This document shows positions 1-8,290 of a stretch of 64,000 bases of DNA, in pieces; position 1 is the stretch's first letter, and each line of letters opens with the position of its first letter. Origin of the DNA: Streptomyces sp. LUP47B (GTDB taxonomy: Bacteria; Actinomycetota; Actinomycetes; Streptomycetales; Streptomycetaceae); assembly GCF_001746295.1 (NCBI RefSeq), contig NZ_MJAH01000008.1, forward strand, positions 119,906-183,905, written 5' to 3'. The notes beneath the pieces are model-generated. The model was not told where the DNA came from. It was given only the letters and a program-made list of their open reading frames with translations, and did no database searches. The position numbers were made by a program, and so were the translations under genes.

Positions 1-5
1 TGTCC

Positions 6-140
6 CGCGCTCAGGCCGGCCGTGACCGCCTGAGCGCGGCTGAGCGCCGCTCCGACAGCCGTGAGCCCGATCCGCCACCACTCTCGCCGGCCGGCACCGC
101 GCCGTCTCGCGCTCAGGCCGGCCCTGACCGCCTGAGCGCG
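6..140. repeat. Two near-identical hairpin repeats
   Basis: Two 33-bp inverted repeats are present, at 6-38 and 108-140. Each has perfect 11-bp arms (CGCGCTCAGGC and GCCTGAGCGCG) around an 11-nt loop, and the loops differ at one base. Copies are separated by 69 bp. They could be terminators for a gene left of the window or a small dispersed repeat; the sequence does not decide. Confidence 0.75.
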
Positions 141-172
141 GGAGGGGCGGGCCCGCTCTGTCCGCCCCTCCC
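140..172. terminator. Candidate stem-loop terminator upstream of the phosphatase
   Basis: A perfect 11-bp stem (GGGAGGGGCGG at 140-150, CCGCCCCTCCC at 162-172) encloses an 11-nt loop and directly abuts the second 33-bp hairpin. There is no T-run, as is usual for Streptomyces terminators. Together with 6-140 this accounts for most of the structured sequence in the leading 388 bases; nothing coding is evident there. Confidence 0.45.
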
Positions 173-388
173 GGAACCGGTCACGAGGTGACGTTCCTCT
201 TCCGGCCCGGTGTCCCCGGAAAGCCTCTTCCGAGCGTCAACGGCCGGGCGTCCCCCGGCAAAGCCGGAGGCAAGATTTGTCCTCGTGGGCCGTCACTCCC
301 GGCTCGACGACCGTCTGGCAACTCGGCGTTCACTCAAGTGCCGCCGAGGCGCGCCAGGGTGCGGTCGTCGTCAGCCAGGGAGGGCACC

Positions 389-1990
389 ATGACCGCACAG
401 TCAGGTCCAGGTTCATCGGACGGGTCGGCGAAGGCTTCCGAGGGGGTCAGCCGGCGGCACGCGCTGGGCCTGTTCGGTACGGCCGGGGCGGGCGCCGCCG
501 TCACCCCGTTGCTCGGAGCGGGAACGGCGCAGGCCGCCCCCGCTCTTCATCTCACCGCCGACTCGTCCGGCGCACCCCCGGTCCAGGGGCTGCACCTGAC
601 CTTCGGGGCGGACCCGCGCACCCAGATGACGGTCTCGTGGCTCACCGACCGGCCGGTGACCAGACCGATGGTGCGCTACGGCACCCTGGAGCACGGCTTC
701 GGCTCCAGCGCGGAGGCCCGGACCGTCACCTACGTCGACGGCACGTCCAGCCGCACCGTCTATGTCCACCACGCCGCGCTGGAACGGCTCCGCCCCGGCA
801 CCGAGTACATCTACCTCGCCACCCACGAGGGGGCCACCCCCGACAGCGGAACGTTCCGGACGGCTCCGCGCGGGCGGCGGCCGTTCACCTTCACCAGCTT
901 CGGCGACCAGTCCGCGCCCCAGGTGACCTGGGCGGCCAACGGCACCCCCGCGCTGGACGCGAACTCCACCCCCGCGACCAAGGACATCGTCACCGGCATC
1001 GAGCAGGTCGCCCCGTTGTTCCACCTCCTCAACGGCGACCTGTGCTACGCCAACCTCGACGTCGACCGGGTGCGCACCTGGAACAACTTCTTCACCAACA
1101 ACACCCGTTCCGCGCGCTTCCGCCCCTGGATGCCCGCGGCCGGCAACCACGAGATCGAGAAGGCCAACGGCCCGCTCGGACTCGGCGCCTACCAGACCTA
1201 CTTCGCCCTCCCGTCCACCGAGACGGACGCCGAACTCGCCGGTCTCTGGTACGCGTTCACGGTCGGCTCGGTTCGCGTGATCGTGCTCCAGAACGACGAC
1301 AACTGCCTCCAGGACGGCGGTGACATCTACGTCAGCGGCTACTCCGGCGGGCGCCAACTGGCCTTCCTGGAAAGGGAGCTGAAGGCGGCGCGGTCCTCCC
1401 GGGACATCGACTGGGTGGTCGTCGCCATGCACCAGGTCATGATCAGCTCCTCGGACGCCAACGGCGCCGACCTCGGCCTGCGGCAGAAGTACGGCCCGCT
1501 GTTCGACACGTACGGCGTGGACCTGGTCCTGTGCGGCCACGAGCACAACTACGAGCGCTCCCTGGCCGTCCGCGGAGTCGTCACCGGCAGCGAGACGCTG
1601 ACCCCGAACCCGGTCTCCGGCGCCACCGACTCCATCGACACCGGCCTGGGCACCGTGCACATGATCCTCGGTGGCGGAGGCGTCTCCGGCACCACCAACC
1701 AGAACTTCTTCAAGGACGGCACCGCCAAGGTGATCACCTCCGTGTCGGCGACCCCCGGTGCCAACGGGAAGCGCACGTCCACCTACACCAAGGAGCAGGC
1801 GGTCTGGACGGGGGTCCGGGACATCGAGCACCCCTACGGCTTCGCCGCCTTCACGGTCGACCCCGGCCGGCACGCCGGTGACACCACCCGCATGCACGTG
1901 ACCTACTACAACGTGAACAAGCCCGGCGGCGACCTGTCGGTCTTCGAGACGTTCACCCTGCACCGCCGCCGCTCGGACCACGCCGGTTAA
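389..1990 (+). CDS. Secreted purple acid phosphatase-like metallophosphoesterase
   Basis: 533 aa. The open frame extends further upstream, but the ATG at 389 follows a GGGAGGG ribosome site and begins a typical exported protein. A twin-arginine motif (SRRHALGLF) is followed by a hydrophobic stretch and an AQA cleavage site, so export through the Tat pathway is likely. Next comes a fibronectin-like PAP N-terminal domain (about residues 55-160), then the dimetal phosphoesterase domain. The five metal-binding blocks are visible: GDQ, GDLCYAN, GNHE, a histidine in VVVAMHQ, and GHEHNYER. The family hydrolyses phosphomonoesters at a binuclear iron/zinc-type centre; the natural substrate cannot be read from sequence. 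It stands alone, followed by a LacI gene 76 bp downstream. Confidence 0.9.
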   Translation: MTAQSGPGSSDGSAKASEGVSRRHALGLFGTAGAGAAVTPLLGAGTAQAAPALHLTADSSGAPPVQGLHLTFGADPRTQMTVSWLTDRPVTRPMVRYGTLEHGFGSSAEARTVTYVDGTSSRTVYVHHAALERLRPGTEYIYLATHEGATPDSGTFRTAPRGRRPFTFTSFGDQSAPQVTWAANGTPALDANSTPATKDIVTGIEQVAPLFHLLNGDLCYANLDVDRVRTWNNFFTNNTRSARFRPWMPAAGNHEIEKANGPLGLGAYQTYFALPSTETDAELAGLWYAFTVGSVRVIVLQNDDNCLQDGGDIYVSGYSGGRQLAFLERELKAARSSRDIDWVVVAMHQVMISSSDANGADLGLRQKYGPLFDTYGVDLVLCGHEHNYERSLAVRGVVTGSETLTPNPVSGATDSIDTGLGTVHMILGGGGVSGTTNQNFFKDGTAKVITSVSATPGANGKRTSTYTKEQAVWTGVRDIEHPYGFAAFTVDPGRHAGDTTRMHVTYYNVNKPGGDLSVFETFTLHRRRSDHAG

Positions 1991-2066
1991 CGGCGTCTCC
2001 CAGGGGGTTCAGGCCTCGACCGGTCGCTCTGGCTAGGATTCGAGCTGCCGGACATCGGGAGACTCA

Positions 2067-3125
2067 ATGACGCCAGTGGGAGGACAGGGCCAGAGCCCTG
2101 GCGCGCCGCGTGCCGTGGACGTGGCCAGGCTGGCCGGTGTCTCGCAGAAGACGGTCTCCCGGGTCTTCAACGGTGAGCGGTACGTGTCCGCCGATGTACG
2201 GGGACGGGTGCTCCAGGCCGCGGAGGAACTCGGTTACCGGCTGAACAGCGCGGCCCGGGCCCTGGCCTCGGGACGTACCCGATCCATCGGCGTGGTCGCG
2301 CTCGGAACCGCCCTGTACGGCCCCGCGTCCCTGCTCATCGGCATCGAGCGGGCCGCCCGGGACGCCGGTTACGCGCTCCGGGTCGTCAACACGCAGGAGG
2401 GCGATCCGGCGGGCGTCGCGGGGGCCGTGGAGTCGCTCCTCGAGCAGGGCGTGGACGGCATCGTCCTGTCCGAACCGATCGACGAGGGTTCGGTGCCGCT
2501 GAGAGCCGACGTCCCGGTCCTGGTCCTCGGCGCGCCCGCGACGTTCGGAGGCCCGCGTGCGGTGGCAGCGGGCGTCGGTGCCGAGTCACTGGCGCGGGCG
2601 GCCACCGAGCACCTGCTGGACCTCGGGCATCTGACGGTCCATCATCTGGCCGGTCCGCAAAGGTGGTTCGCCGCCCGGGACCGTCTCCGGGGCTGGCGGG
2701 CGGCGCTCGCGGCACGCGACAGGGCACAGCCGCCCGTCATCGAGGGCGACTGGTCGGCCGCGTCCGGCTACACGGCGGGCCGCGAACTCGCCGCCGCCCG
2801 TGACGTCACCGCGGTGTTCGCCGCCAACGACGACATGGCCGTCGGCCTGATCCGCGCACTGCTGGAAGCGGGCCTGCGGGTGCCGGAGGACGTGAGTGTC
2901 GTCGGCTTCGACGACATCCCCGTCTCCGCCTATGTCACCCCACCGCTGACCACCGTGCGCCAGCCGTTCGACGCCGTGGCCCGGGAGGGACTGCGGCTCC
3001 TGGTGCAGGCCATCGAGAAACCGGACGCCGAGCCGGCCCCGGCGACCGACCCACCGGTAGAGCTCGTCGTACGCGCCTCCACGGCGCCCCCGCCGGACCA
3101 GTGGGGAGGCACCGGCGGCGCCTGA
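2067..3125 (+). CDS. LacI-family transcriptional regulator
   Basis: 352 aa, the usual LacI length. An N-terminal helix-turn-helix (about residues 17-37, VDVARLAGVSQKTVSRVFNG) and hinge region (NSAARALASGRTRSIGVV) are followed by a periplasmic-binding-protein-like effector domain ending with the usual VSVVGFDDIPVSAYVTPPLTTV block. The ATG at 2067 is preceded by GGGAG. It is convergent with the large glycoside hydrolase gene at 3144 and the two probably share a terminator. Its target is not evident: the palindromes found nearby lie next to the other LacI gene at 7144, so this one may control the same locus or an unrelated one. Confidence 0.92.
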   Translation: MTPVGGQGQSPGAPRAVDVARLAGVSQKTVSRVFNGERYVSADVRGRVLQAAEELGYRLNSAARALASGRTRSIGVVALGTALYGPASLLIGIERAARDAGYALRVVNTQEGDPAGVAGAVESLLEQGVDGIVLSEPIDEGSVPLRADVPVLVLGAPATFGGPRAVAAGVGAESLARAATEHLLDLGHLTVHHLAGPQRWFAARDRLRGWRAALAARDRAQPPVIEGDWSAASGYTAGRELAAARDVTAVFAANDDMAVGLIRALLEAGLRVPEDVSVVGFDDIPVSAYVTPPLTTVRQPFDAVAREGLRLLVQAIEKPDAEPAPATDPPVELVVRASTAPPPDQWGGTGGA

Positions 3126-3139
3126 CGGCGCCGCCGGTG
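3110..3139. terminator. Bidirectional terminator between convergent genes
   Basis: A 13-bp perfect GC-rich stem (3110-3122 with 3127-3139) has a 4-nt loop that contains the TGA stop codon of the LacI gene. It lies between two convergent genes whose stops are only 18 bp apart, so it can serve both strands. Confidence 0.75.
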
Positions 3140-3143
3140 GTGA

Positions 3144-6100
3144 TCACTTCTCCCGCGCGTACGGCGCCACGGTGATCCGGTCGATCAGCGGCGCGTACCG
3201 GGACCGGAGCAGCACTCCGGGGAAGGTCTCCGAGGCGTAGGTCGTGCCGTCGAAGTTCGGCAGCTCCTCGGAACGGAAGGCGATCGTGTTCTGTCCCTTC
3301 TTCAGGGTGACGGGGACGGTGAGCTCCCAGAAGTTGTTCTCGTGGAAGCTGTGCGGGAAGCCGACGCGCCGCATCCCGCCGCCGTTGACGGTGATGTCGG
3401 CGTGGCGGGCCAGCGGGTCCGGGTTGTAGTGGGTGGCCTCGGACTGCTCCGGGTTGGAGTAGCGGACGCGCAGCGCGTACAGACCGGCCCGGTCCGCGGT
3501 GACGGTGAACGTCGCGGTGTTGCCGTTGCCCGGGTCGCCGCCGATGCCGGTGATCGCCGTGCCGTCGGTGGCCAGGGACAGCGGGGTGAGTGCGGCCGAG
3601 CCCGCGAGCACCGCGTCCTGGGCCTCGTAGGTACGGGCTTTCAGCGTGCCCTCGGTCGGTGTGACCGTCAGGCGGTCGACGAGGGTGGCCGACGAACCGC
3701 CCGTCAGCGTCACCTTGTTGACGCCCCCGGACAGGGAGACCGCGACGCTGCTCCTGTTCTTGGCCAGGCGCAGGACGTCGTGTCCGTTCACGGAGAGCCG
3801 CGCGCCTGAGCCGCCGAGGGTGTCGACGTCGAGGGTGGCCTCGCGGTCGGCGGGGGAGTACACCCAGAACGTGGCGGTCTGGCCCTTGGCGAGCCGGGCC
3901 GCGCCCGAGCCGGTGGCCGCCCGCTCGGGCAGGGTGTAGACGGGCTGTGCCCCGCCGCTCAGCCAGGCCAGTTCGCCCTCGTGGACCTGGGTGCCGGCGG
4001 AGGCCTTGGGAAGGGCGAGGGTGAGGCGGTCGACGATGGCGTCACCCTTCGTCGCACGCTTGCCGTCGAGGCTCTTCGCCGCGAGCGTCAGGGTGTGCTT
4101 GCCCTTGGTGAGCTTCACCTTGGTGTCGGTGTGGTCCCACACCACCCACTTGTAGCCGAGCGGCAGATACAGCTGCTGTTCGCTGCCGGCCCGGCCGTCG
4201 ACGCGCAGGAAGACATTGGTGGGCCCCTGCTCCTTCACCTTGTCGAAGGTGTTGAGGGAGTTGGCGAAGACGCTCAGGTCGTACGTGCCGTCCTCGGGCA
4301 CGTCCACCGTGAAGTCGAGCGTGACGTCCGAGCCGGTGCGCAGTCCGCCCACGTCGTAGCCGCCGGAGGTGTAGAACTTCGACACGTCGGAGGTGGAACC
4401 CTCCGGGCCGTTCTTCGAGTAGCCGGACCCGGTGTGGGCCGCGTCCTCCGCCTCGTACGAACCCTGCCAACGCACCGGCGGGGACTGGGTCTTCGCCGCC
4501 TTCCCGGCCGGGCTGAGGACGATCTCGTACGCCGAGGACTCCTTCAGCTTCGGCAGCGCGCCGTCACCGAAGTCGACGGTGACCGTGCCGTCGTCCGCGA
4601 CCTTCAGGTTCGTCTCCGTGAGCAGCTTCGGGCCGGAGGAGTCACCGACCTGCCCGCTCCACTCGATCTCCCGCACCCAGGCGTGCACACGGTCACCGAA
4701 GAGCTTCTTCGGGACGCCCGAGAAGGTGATGTGCCCCTTGCCCGTGGAGCCGCCGAAGAGCAGCCGGGCCTGCTTCTTCTTCTGGTCCAGCGTGGCCACG
4801 CCCTGCATCGTGTAGTTCTCGCCGGGGAACGGGGGCGTCACCGCCACCGTGTGCCCGCTCATCGAGGCGTACGAATTCAGCAGCCACCACTGGCCGTTGC
4901 CGCGGTTGGACTGCACCGCGGAGTCGGAGAGGTTGCCGTCGATGTTCCAGTACGCGATGTCGGCGTCCACCTTGGACTCCTCGATCGCGGAGACCCACTG
5001 GATCATCTGGCCGGGGACGGAGGTGTGGTAGTTGAAGGCGTACTCGTTGATGTTGACGGGGAGTTGGGTGCCCTCGCGGTCGGTGCCCTTGAACAGTTCC
5101 TTCTCCCACACCCGGTACTTGGCGACGCTCTCGCGCACCGCCTCCGGGTGGCTCAGCTCGTGCCAGGTGATGACGTCCGGGAGGGTGCCCGCGGCCAGGG
5201 CATGGGTGAGGAAGCCCTTCACCTGGTCGTACAGGACGCTGGTGTTGGGACCGGCGATACGGGCGTCCGGCATCTTGCCCTTGATGAGCTTGTACGCGGA
5301 GTCCCAGGCGGCGAAGTAGTCGTCGGGGTCGCTCAGCCAGCTGACCTTGTTGTAGCTCCACTGGCCGGTGCCGAACATGTTGCCCTCGGGCTCGTTGAAC
5401 GGCACGAAGACGATGTTGTCCTGGTACTGCTTCGGCAGTTGCAGGACCTGGTCGACCTGCTTGGCGATCTTCTCCTCATAGAGCTTGAGTTTCTCCGCGG
5501 GGGTGTCGCCCGGCCACTCGTACGGGAAGCCGCGGTGGATGTCGGTCATGTAGATGTACACGTCGCCGTCGGTGGAGTCGGCGAGCGGCCTGACCACGTC
5601 CAGCGCGTCGGCGCCGGGATGCTGCGGACCGTCCTGCGCCTTGGTGGAGACCGTGCGCAGGCCCATGCCCTCGATGAGGTTGTTGGTGGGGACGTCCGGT
5701 CCGTACACGCCGTAGAGGGTGCCGGAGGCGCCGCCGTGGAACGCGCCGGTGTCCGAGCCGAGGTCGACGGTGAGCTGCCCCTCGCGGACCACGGTGACGT
5801 TCGCCCGCACCGCGCGTCCCGCCGCCGTGCCGGCCACCGCGAAGGTCCCGGGCTTGGCGTACTTCTCGGGCGGTACGGCGTCCCAGGTGACAGGCGTGTC
5901 GCGGTCGTAGCCGTCGGAGAAGCCGGCGCGGACGGCCGCCGGGAGGGTCGGGGCGGTCCCGTCGGTCGTACGGACGTCGAAGGACGTCTTCGAGAGTTCC
6001 TGGAGGGTCGGCACGGCACCGACCAGGCCGGCCACCTGCTCGGCACTGAGCGCCGAGTGCCATACGGCGAAGTCGTCGACGGCGCCCTTGAGCAGCGGGT

Positions 6101-6794
6101 CCGGGTAGAGGGACTTGCCTATGTAGCCGGCGGCGGTCGCCGAACCGCTCAGCAGGTCCTTGGCCTTGATGGCGGTCGCGGCGGAGGACACCGCCACTCC
6201 GTCCAGATAGGTGGTGAGCCGGCCGGCGGTGGTGTCGAGGGTGACGGTGACCGTCCGCCACGCGTCCGCGGGCAGTGCCGCGTAGCCGCGGACCTGGGTC
6301 TCCGCGCCGCCTCCTCCGGTGGTCACGGAGGTCTGGAACAGCCCGTTGCCGTTGTACGGCGTGCTGAAGAGGTACTTGGTGGTGTCGGTCCCCAGGTCGA
6401 AGATCCGCTGCCAGGACGATGTGTCGCCGCTCCACTTCACCCGGGCGGAGACCGTCAGGTCGCTTGCGTCGCCGACCACCTCGCGGGGCAGCCGGACGTA
6501 GGCGCCGTCGGAGGTCGGGGCCCCGCCGGGCAGGGCCAGTGCCTTGCCGCCGTCCGTGCCCGCCACGGACTGGGCCGTCGAGCCGTTCACCAGGCTCGCC
6601 GTGAGGCCGTTGCCCGAAGTGTCGGTGATCTTTCCGGAGGCGAGATCGTCCTGGTCGAAGGTGTAGCGGGCGGCGGGCCCGGGCGCCTCGGCCGCTTGCG
6701 CGGAGACGGCCGGCGCGGCCAGCAGGCCCGCGCCGAGGGCCAGCGCCATGGCGGCCGGCGCACGGCGGCGCGTGGATCTGTCAGCGGATGACAT
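3144..6794 (-). CDS. Secreted multi-domain glycoside hydrolase (LamG, Ig-like, clan GH-A-like, CBM6/35-like)
   Basis: 1216 aa with a Sec-type signal peptide (about residues 1-35, ending SAQA-AE). Visible order: a LamG/concanavalin-like domain (about 40-250), a bacterial Ig-like domain (about 265-340), and a TIM-barrel hydrolase domain (about 345-760). The hydrolase domain has VPFNEPEGN as probable acid/base Glu and VNINEYAFN as probable nucleophile Glu. Then come beta-sandwich modules of CBM6/35 type beginning at SYEAEDAAH and again at TYEAQDAVL. The NEP/NEY pair suggests clan GH-A with a retaining mechanism, but the exact GH family and polysaccharide are not recognisable. The ATG at 6794 follows TTGAGGAC. 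It is transcribed divergently from a lacI/ABC operon across a region with LacI-type palindromes, so it is probably the secreted depolymerase whose products the importer takes up. Confidence 0.85.
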   Translation of the reverse strand: MSSADRSTRRRAPAAMALALGAGLLAAPAVSAQAAEAPGPAARYTFDQDDLASGKITDTSGNGLTASLVNGSTAQSVAGTDGGKALALPGGAPTSDGAYVRLPREVVGDASDLTVSARVKWSGDTSSWQRIFDLGTDTTKYLFSTPYNGNGLFQTSVTTGGGGAETQVRGYAALPADAWRTVTVTLDTTAGRLTTYLDGVAVSSAATAIKAKDLLSGSATAAGYIGKSLYPDPLLKGAVDDFAVWHSALSAEQVAGLVGAVPTLQELSKTSFDVRTTDGTAPTLPAAVRAGFSDGYDRDTPVTWDAVPPEKYAKPGTFAVAGTAAGRAVRANVTVVREGQLTVDLGSDTGAFHGGASGTLYGVYGPDVPTNNLIEGMGLRTVSTKAQDGPQHPGADALDVVRPLADSTDGDVYIYMTDIHRGFPYEWPGDTPAEKLKLYEEKIAKQVDQVLQLPKQYQDNIVFVPFNEPEGNMFGTGQWSYNKVSWLSDPDDYFAAWDSAYKLIKGKMPDARIAGPNTSVLYDQVKGFLTHALAAGTLPDVITWHELSHPEAVRESVAKYRVWEKELFKGTDREGTQLPVNINEYAFNYHTSVPGQMIQWVSAIEESKVDADIAYWNIDGNLSDSAVQSNRGNGQWWLLNSYASMSGHTVAVTPPFPGENYTMQGVATLDQKKKQARLLFGGSTGKGHITFSGVPKKLFGDRVHAWVREIEWSGQVGDSSGPKLLTETNLKVADDGTVTVDFGDGALPKLKESSAYEIVLSPAGKAAKTQSPPVRWQGSYEAEDAAHTGSGYSKNGPEGSTSDVSKFYTSGGYDVGGLRTGSDVTLDFTVDVPEDGTYDLSVFANSLNTFDKVKEQGPTNVFLRVDGRAGSEQQLYLPLGYKWVVWDHTDTKVKLTKGKHTLTLAAKSLDGKRATKGDAIVDRLTLALPKASAGTQVHEGELAWLSGGAQPVYTLPERAATGSGAARLAKGQTATFWVYSPADREATLDVDTLGGSGARLSVNGHDVLRLAKNRSSVAVSLSGGVNKVTLTGGSSATLVDRLTVTPTEGTLKARTYEAQDAVLAGSAALTPLSLATDGTAITGIGGDPGNGNTATFTVTADRAGLYALRVRYSNPEQSEATHYNPDPLARHADITVNGGGMRRVGFPHSFHENNFWELTVPVTLKKGQNTIAFRSEELPNFDGTTYASETFPGVLLRSRYAPLIDRITVAPYAREK

Positions 6795-6848
6795 GGATAC
6801 GTCCTCAATCGTCGAGTAACGGGTTCCGTCGGCCCGTCTCAGTCGCCG

Positions 6849-6862
6849 TCGAATCGGTTCGA
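6849..6862. promoter_or_regulatory. LacI-type operator copy 1 (proximal to the hydrolase gene)
   Basis: TCGAATCGGTTCGA is a 14-bp near-perfect palindrome with one off-symmetry pair. It lies 55 bp upstream of the start codon of the divergent hydrolase at 6794 and shares its arms with the two copies at 6957 and 7101. Inferred to be bound by the LacI regulator encoded at 7144. Confidence 0.7.
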
Positions 6863-6956
6863 TCCAGGCAAGGTGTGGGGAGGGCGCGTGTAGGGGGATG
6901 CGGGTGCGGCGGCTCTGTGACGGTGGGTGCGAGGGAGTCGCCCTGGGCGACTGTGT

Positions 6957-6968
6957 CGAACCGGTTCG
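6957..6968. promoter_or_regulatory. LacI-type operator copy 2 (mid intergenic)
   Basis: CGAACCGGTTCG is a perfect 12-bp palindrome with the central CG typical of LacI-family operators. A short hairpin (AGTCGCC/GGCGACT, 6936-6952) lies just to its left. Confidence 0.75.
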
Positions 6969-7061
6969 GCGAAGCTAGCACCGGGACATCGGGCCAGCAA
7001 TCCCTTCGACACAGGGGATCTCGCCGTTTCTCCCACCCCGTCAGCGAATATGTTCAGGGTA

Positions 7062-7090
7062 TTGACAGGCGTCGGGGCAGTTCCTACGTT
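7062..7090 (+). promoter_or_regulatory. Vegetative-type promoter of the lacI-ABC operon
   Basis: A TTGACA -35 box (7062-7067) and TACGTT -10 box (7085-7090) are separated by exactly 17 bp, a strong match to the housekeeping sigma consensus. The next operator starts 10 bp after the -10 box, so a bound repressor would sit at the transcription start, which implies autoregulation. Confidence 0.75.
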
Positions 7091-7100
7091 CACTTCCACG

Positions 7101-7112
7101 CGAACCGGTTCG
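7101..7112. promoter_or_regulatory. LacI-type operator copy 3 (at the transcription start)
   Basis: A second perfect CGAACCGGTTCG palindrome lies immediately downstream of the TTGACA/TACGTT promoter and 31 bp before the GTG of the regulator gene. Confidence 0.8.
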
Positions 7113-7143
7113 ACAAGCCGGTCGCCCGTCCCAAGGAGTCGCC

Positions 7144-8154
7144 GTGAACATCGGTGAGATCGCCCGGCGGGCCGGTGTCTCGCGCAGCACCGTGTCCTAC
7201 GCACTGAGCGGCAAGCGCCCGGTGTCCGAGGACACGCGACGGAAGATCCAGCAGGTCGTCGACGAACTGGGCTACCAGCCCAGCGCCAGCGCCCGCGCCC
7301 TGGCCAACGGGCGGACCAGCACCATCGGCCTGGTCTTCCCGCCGGCCGGGAACCACTACACCGGGATGCAGCTGGACTTCATCGGCAGCGTGGTGGAGGC
7401 CGCCGCTGCCTACGACTACGACGTGCTGCTGTCACCCAGCGGCATGGACAGCGACCGTTCCTTCCAGCGGCTGCTGGGGGAGCGGAGGGTCGACGGCGCG
7501 ATCCTGATGGAGATCAGGCTGGAGGACGACCGGGCCGATCACCTGGCCGCGCTCGGCTTCCCCTCCGTCGCCATCGGCCGCACCGCTCACCCGGAGGACG
7601 GCTGGTACGTCGGCCTGGACCACACCGCGCTGGCCGCGGCCTGCGTCCATCACCTCGCGGACCTCGGCCACCGCCGGGTCGCCTTCGTCAACCGGCCCGA
7701 ACAGCTCCTGAGGACCGGGTACGAGTCCGCCCACCGCGGACTGGACGGCTTCACCAAGGCCGCGGCCGAACGTGGGCTGACGGTGCGGACGTACTGCTGC
7801 GGGGACGACGCCGCCGCGGGCCAGGCCTGCGTGGAACGGATCCTGCACGACGACCCGGCCACCACGGCCCTGGTCACCCTGAACGAGGCCGCGCTCGGCG
7901 GCCTCTACCGGGGGCTCGCCCACGCGGGCCGCCATGTGCCGCGCGACTTCTCCATCACCGGGATCGTCGCCAACCGCTGGGCGGAGACGGTGACCCCGCA
8001 GCTCACCGCGGCGGACGTACCGGCGGCCGAGATGGGCCGGCTCGCCGTCGACCTGCTGGTGGAGCGGCTGGACCACCCCGACGCGCCGCCCCGGCAGCAT
8101 CTGCTCATCCCACCGATCTCGCTGCGGAGCAGCACCGGGCCCGCAGGGACCTGA
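7144..8154 (+). CDS. LacI-family regulator of the adjacent sugar locus
   Basis: 336 aa, with a GTG start preceded by AAGGAG. The first residues go straight into the DNA-binding domain (IGEIARRAGVSRSTVSYALSG, about residues 3-23) and hinge (SASARALANGRTSTIGLV). The effector-binding domain follows, with the usual VPRDFSITGI block near the C-terminus. It is the first gene of an operon with a binding protein, two permeases and a hydrolase. The three CGAACCGGTTCG-like palindromes upstream make it the likely local repressor, relieved by a sugar derived from the polymer attacked by the divergent secreted hydrolase. The inducer is unknown. Confidence 0.93.
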   Translation: MNIGEIARRAGVSRSTVSYALSGKRPVSEDTRRKIQQVVDELGYQPSASARALANGRTSTIGLVFPPAGNHYTGMQLDFIGSVVEAAAAYDYDVLLSPSGMDSDRSFQRLLGERRVDGAILMEIRLEDDRADHLAALGFPSVAIGRTAHPEDGWYVGLDHTALAAACVHHLADLGHRRVAFVNRPEQLLRTGYESAHRGLDGFTKAAAERGLTVRTYCCGDDAAAGQACVERILHDDPATTALVTLNEAALGGLYRGLAHAGRHVPRDFSITGIVANRWAETVTPQLTAADVPAAEMGRLAVDLLVERLDHPDAPPRQHLLIPPISLRSSTGPAGT

Positions 8155-8290
8155 TCTCACTCCTGAGTTACGCGTCATCGTCACACCGCTCACGTCCGGA
8201 CCGCCGCCTGACGGCGCTGTTCACCGTGCCCGCTTCTCCGCGCGACCCACCGCCGCGGCACCCGCATGCCACACACCGAAGGAACCCACC

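Noticed and set aside
324..345. Possible PHO box (GTTCACTCAAG) upstream of the acid phosphatase
   Set aside because: Only one GTTCAC unit; PhoP sites in Streptomyces need at least two 11-bp direct repeats.
188..388. N-terminal extension of the acid phosphatase to 188
   Set aside because: It would bury the Tat signal 67 residues inside the protein; the ATG at 389 has a good ribosome site.
3981..6791. A 936-codon open frame antisense to the large hydrolase gene
   Set aside because: It mirrors the GC-biased coding strand, has low-complexity Val/Gly/Arg composition and no domain; the opposite strand has signal peptide and catalytic motifs.
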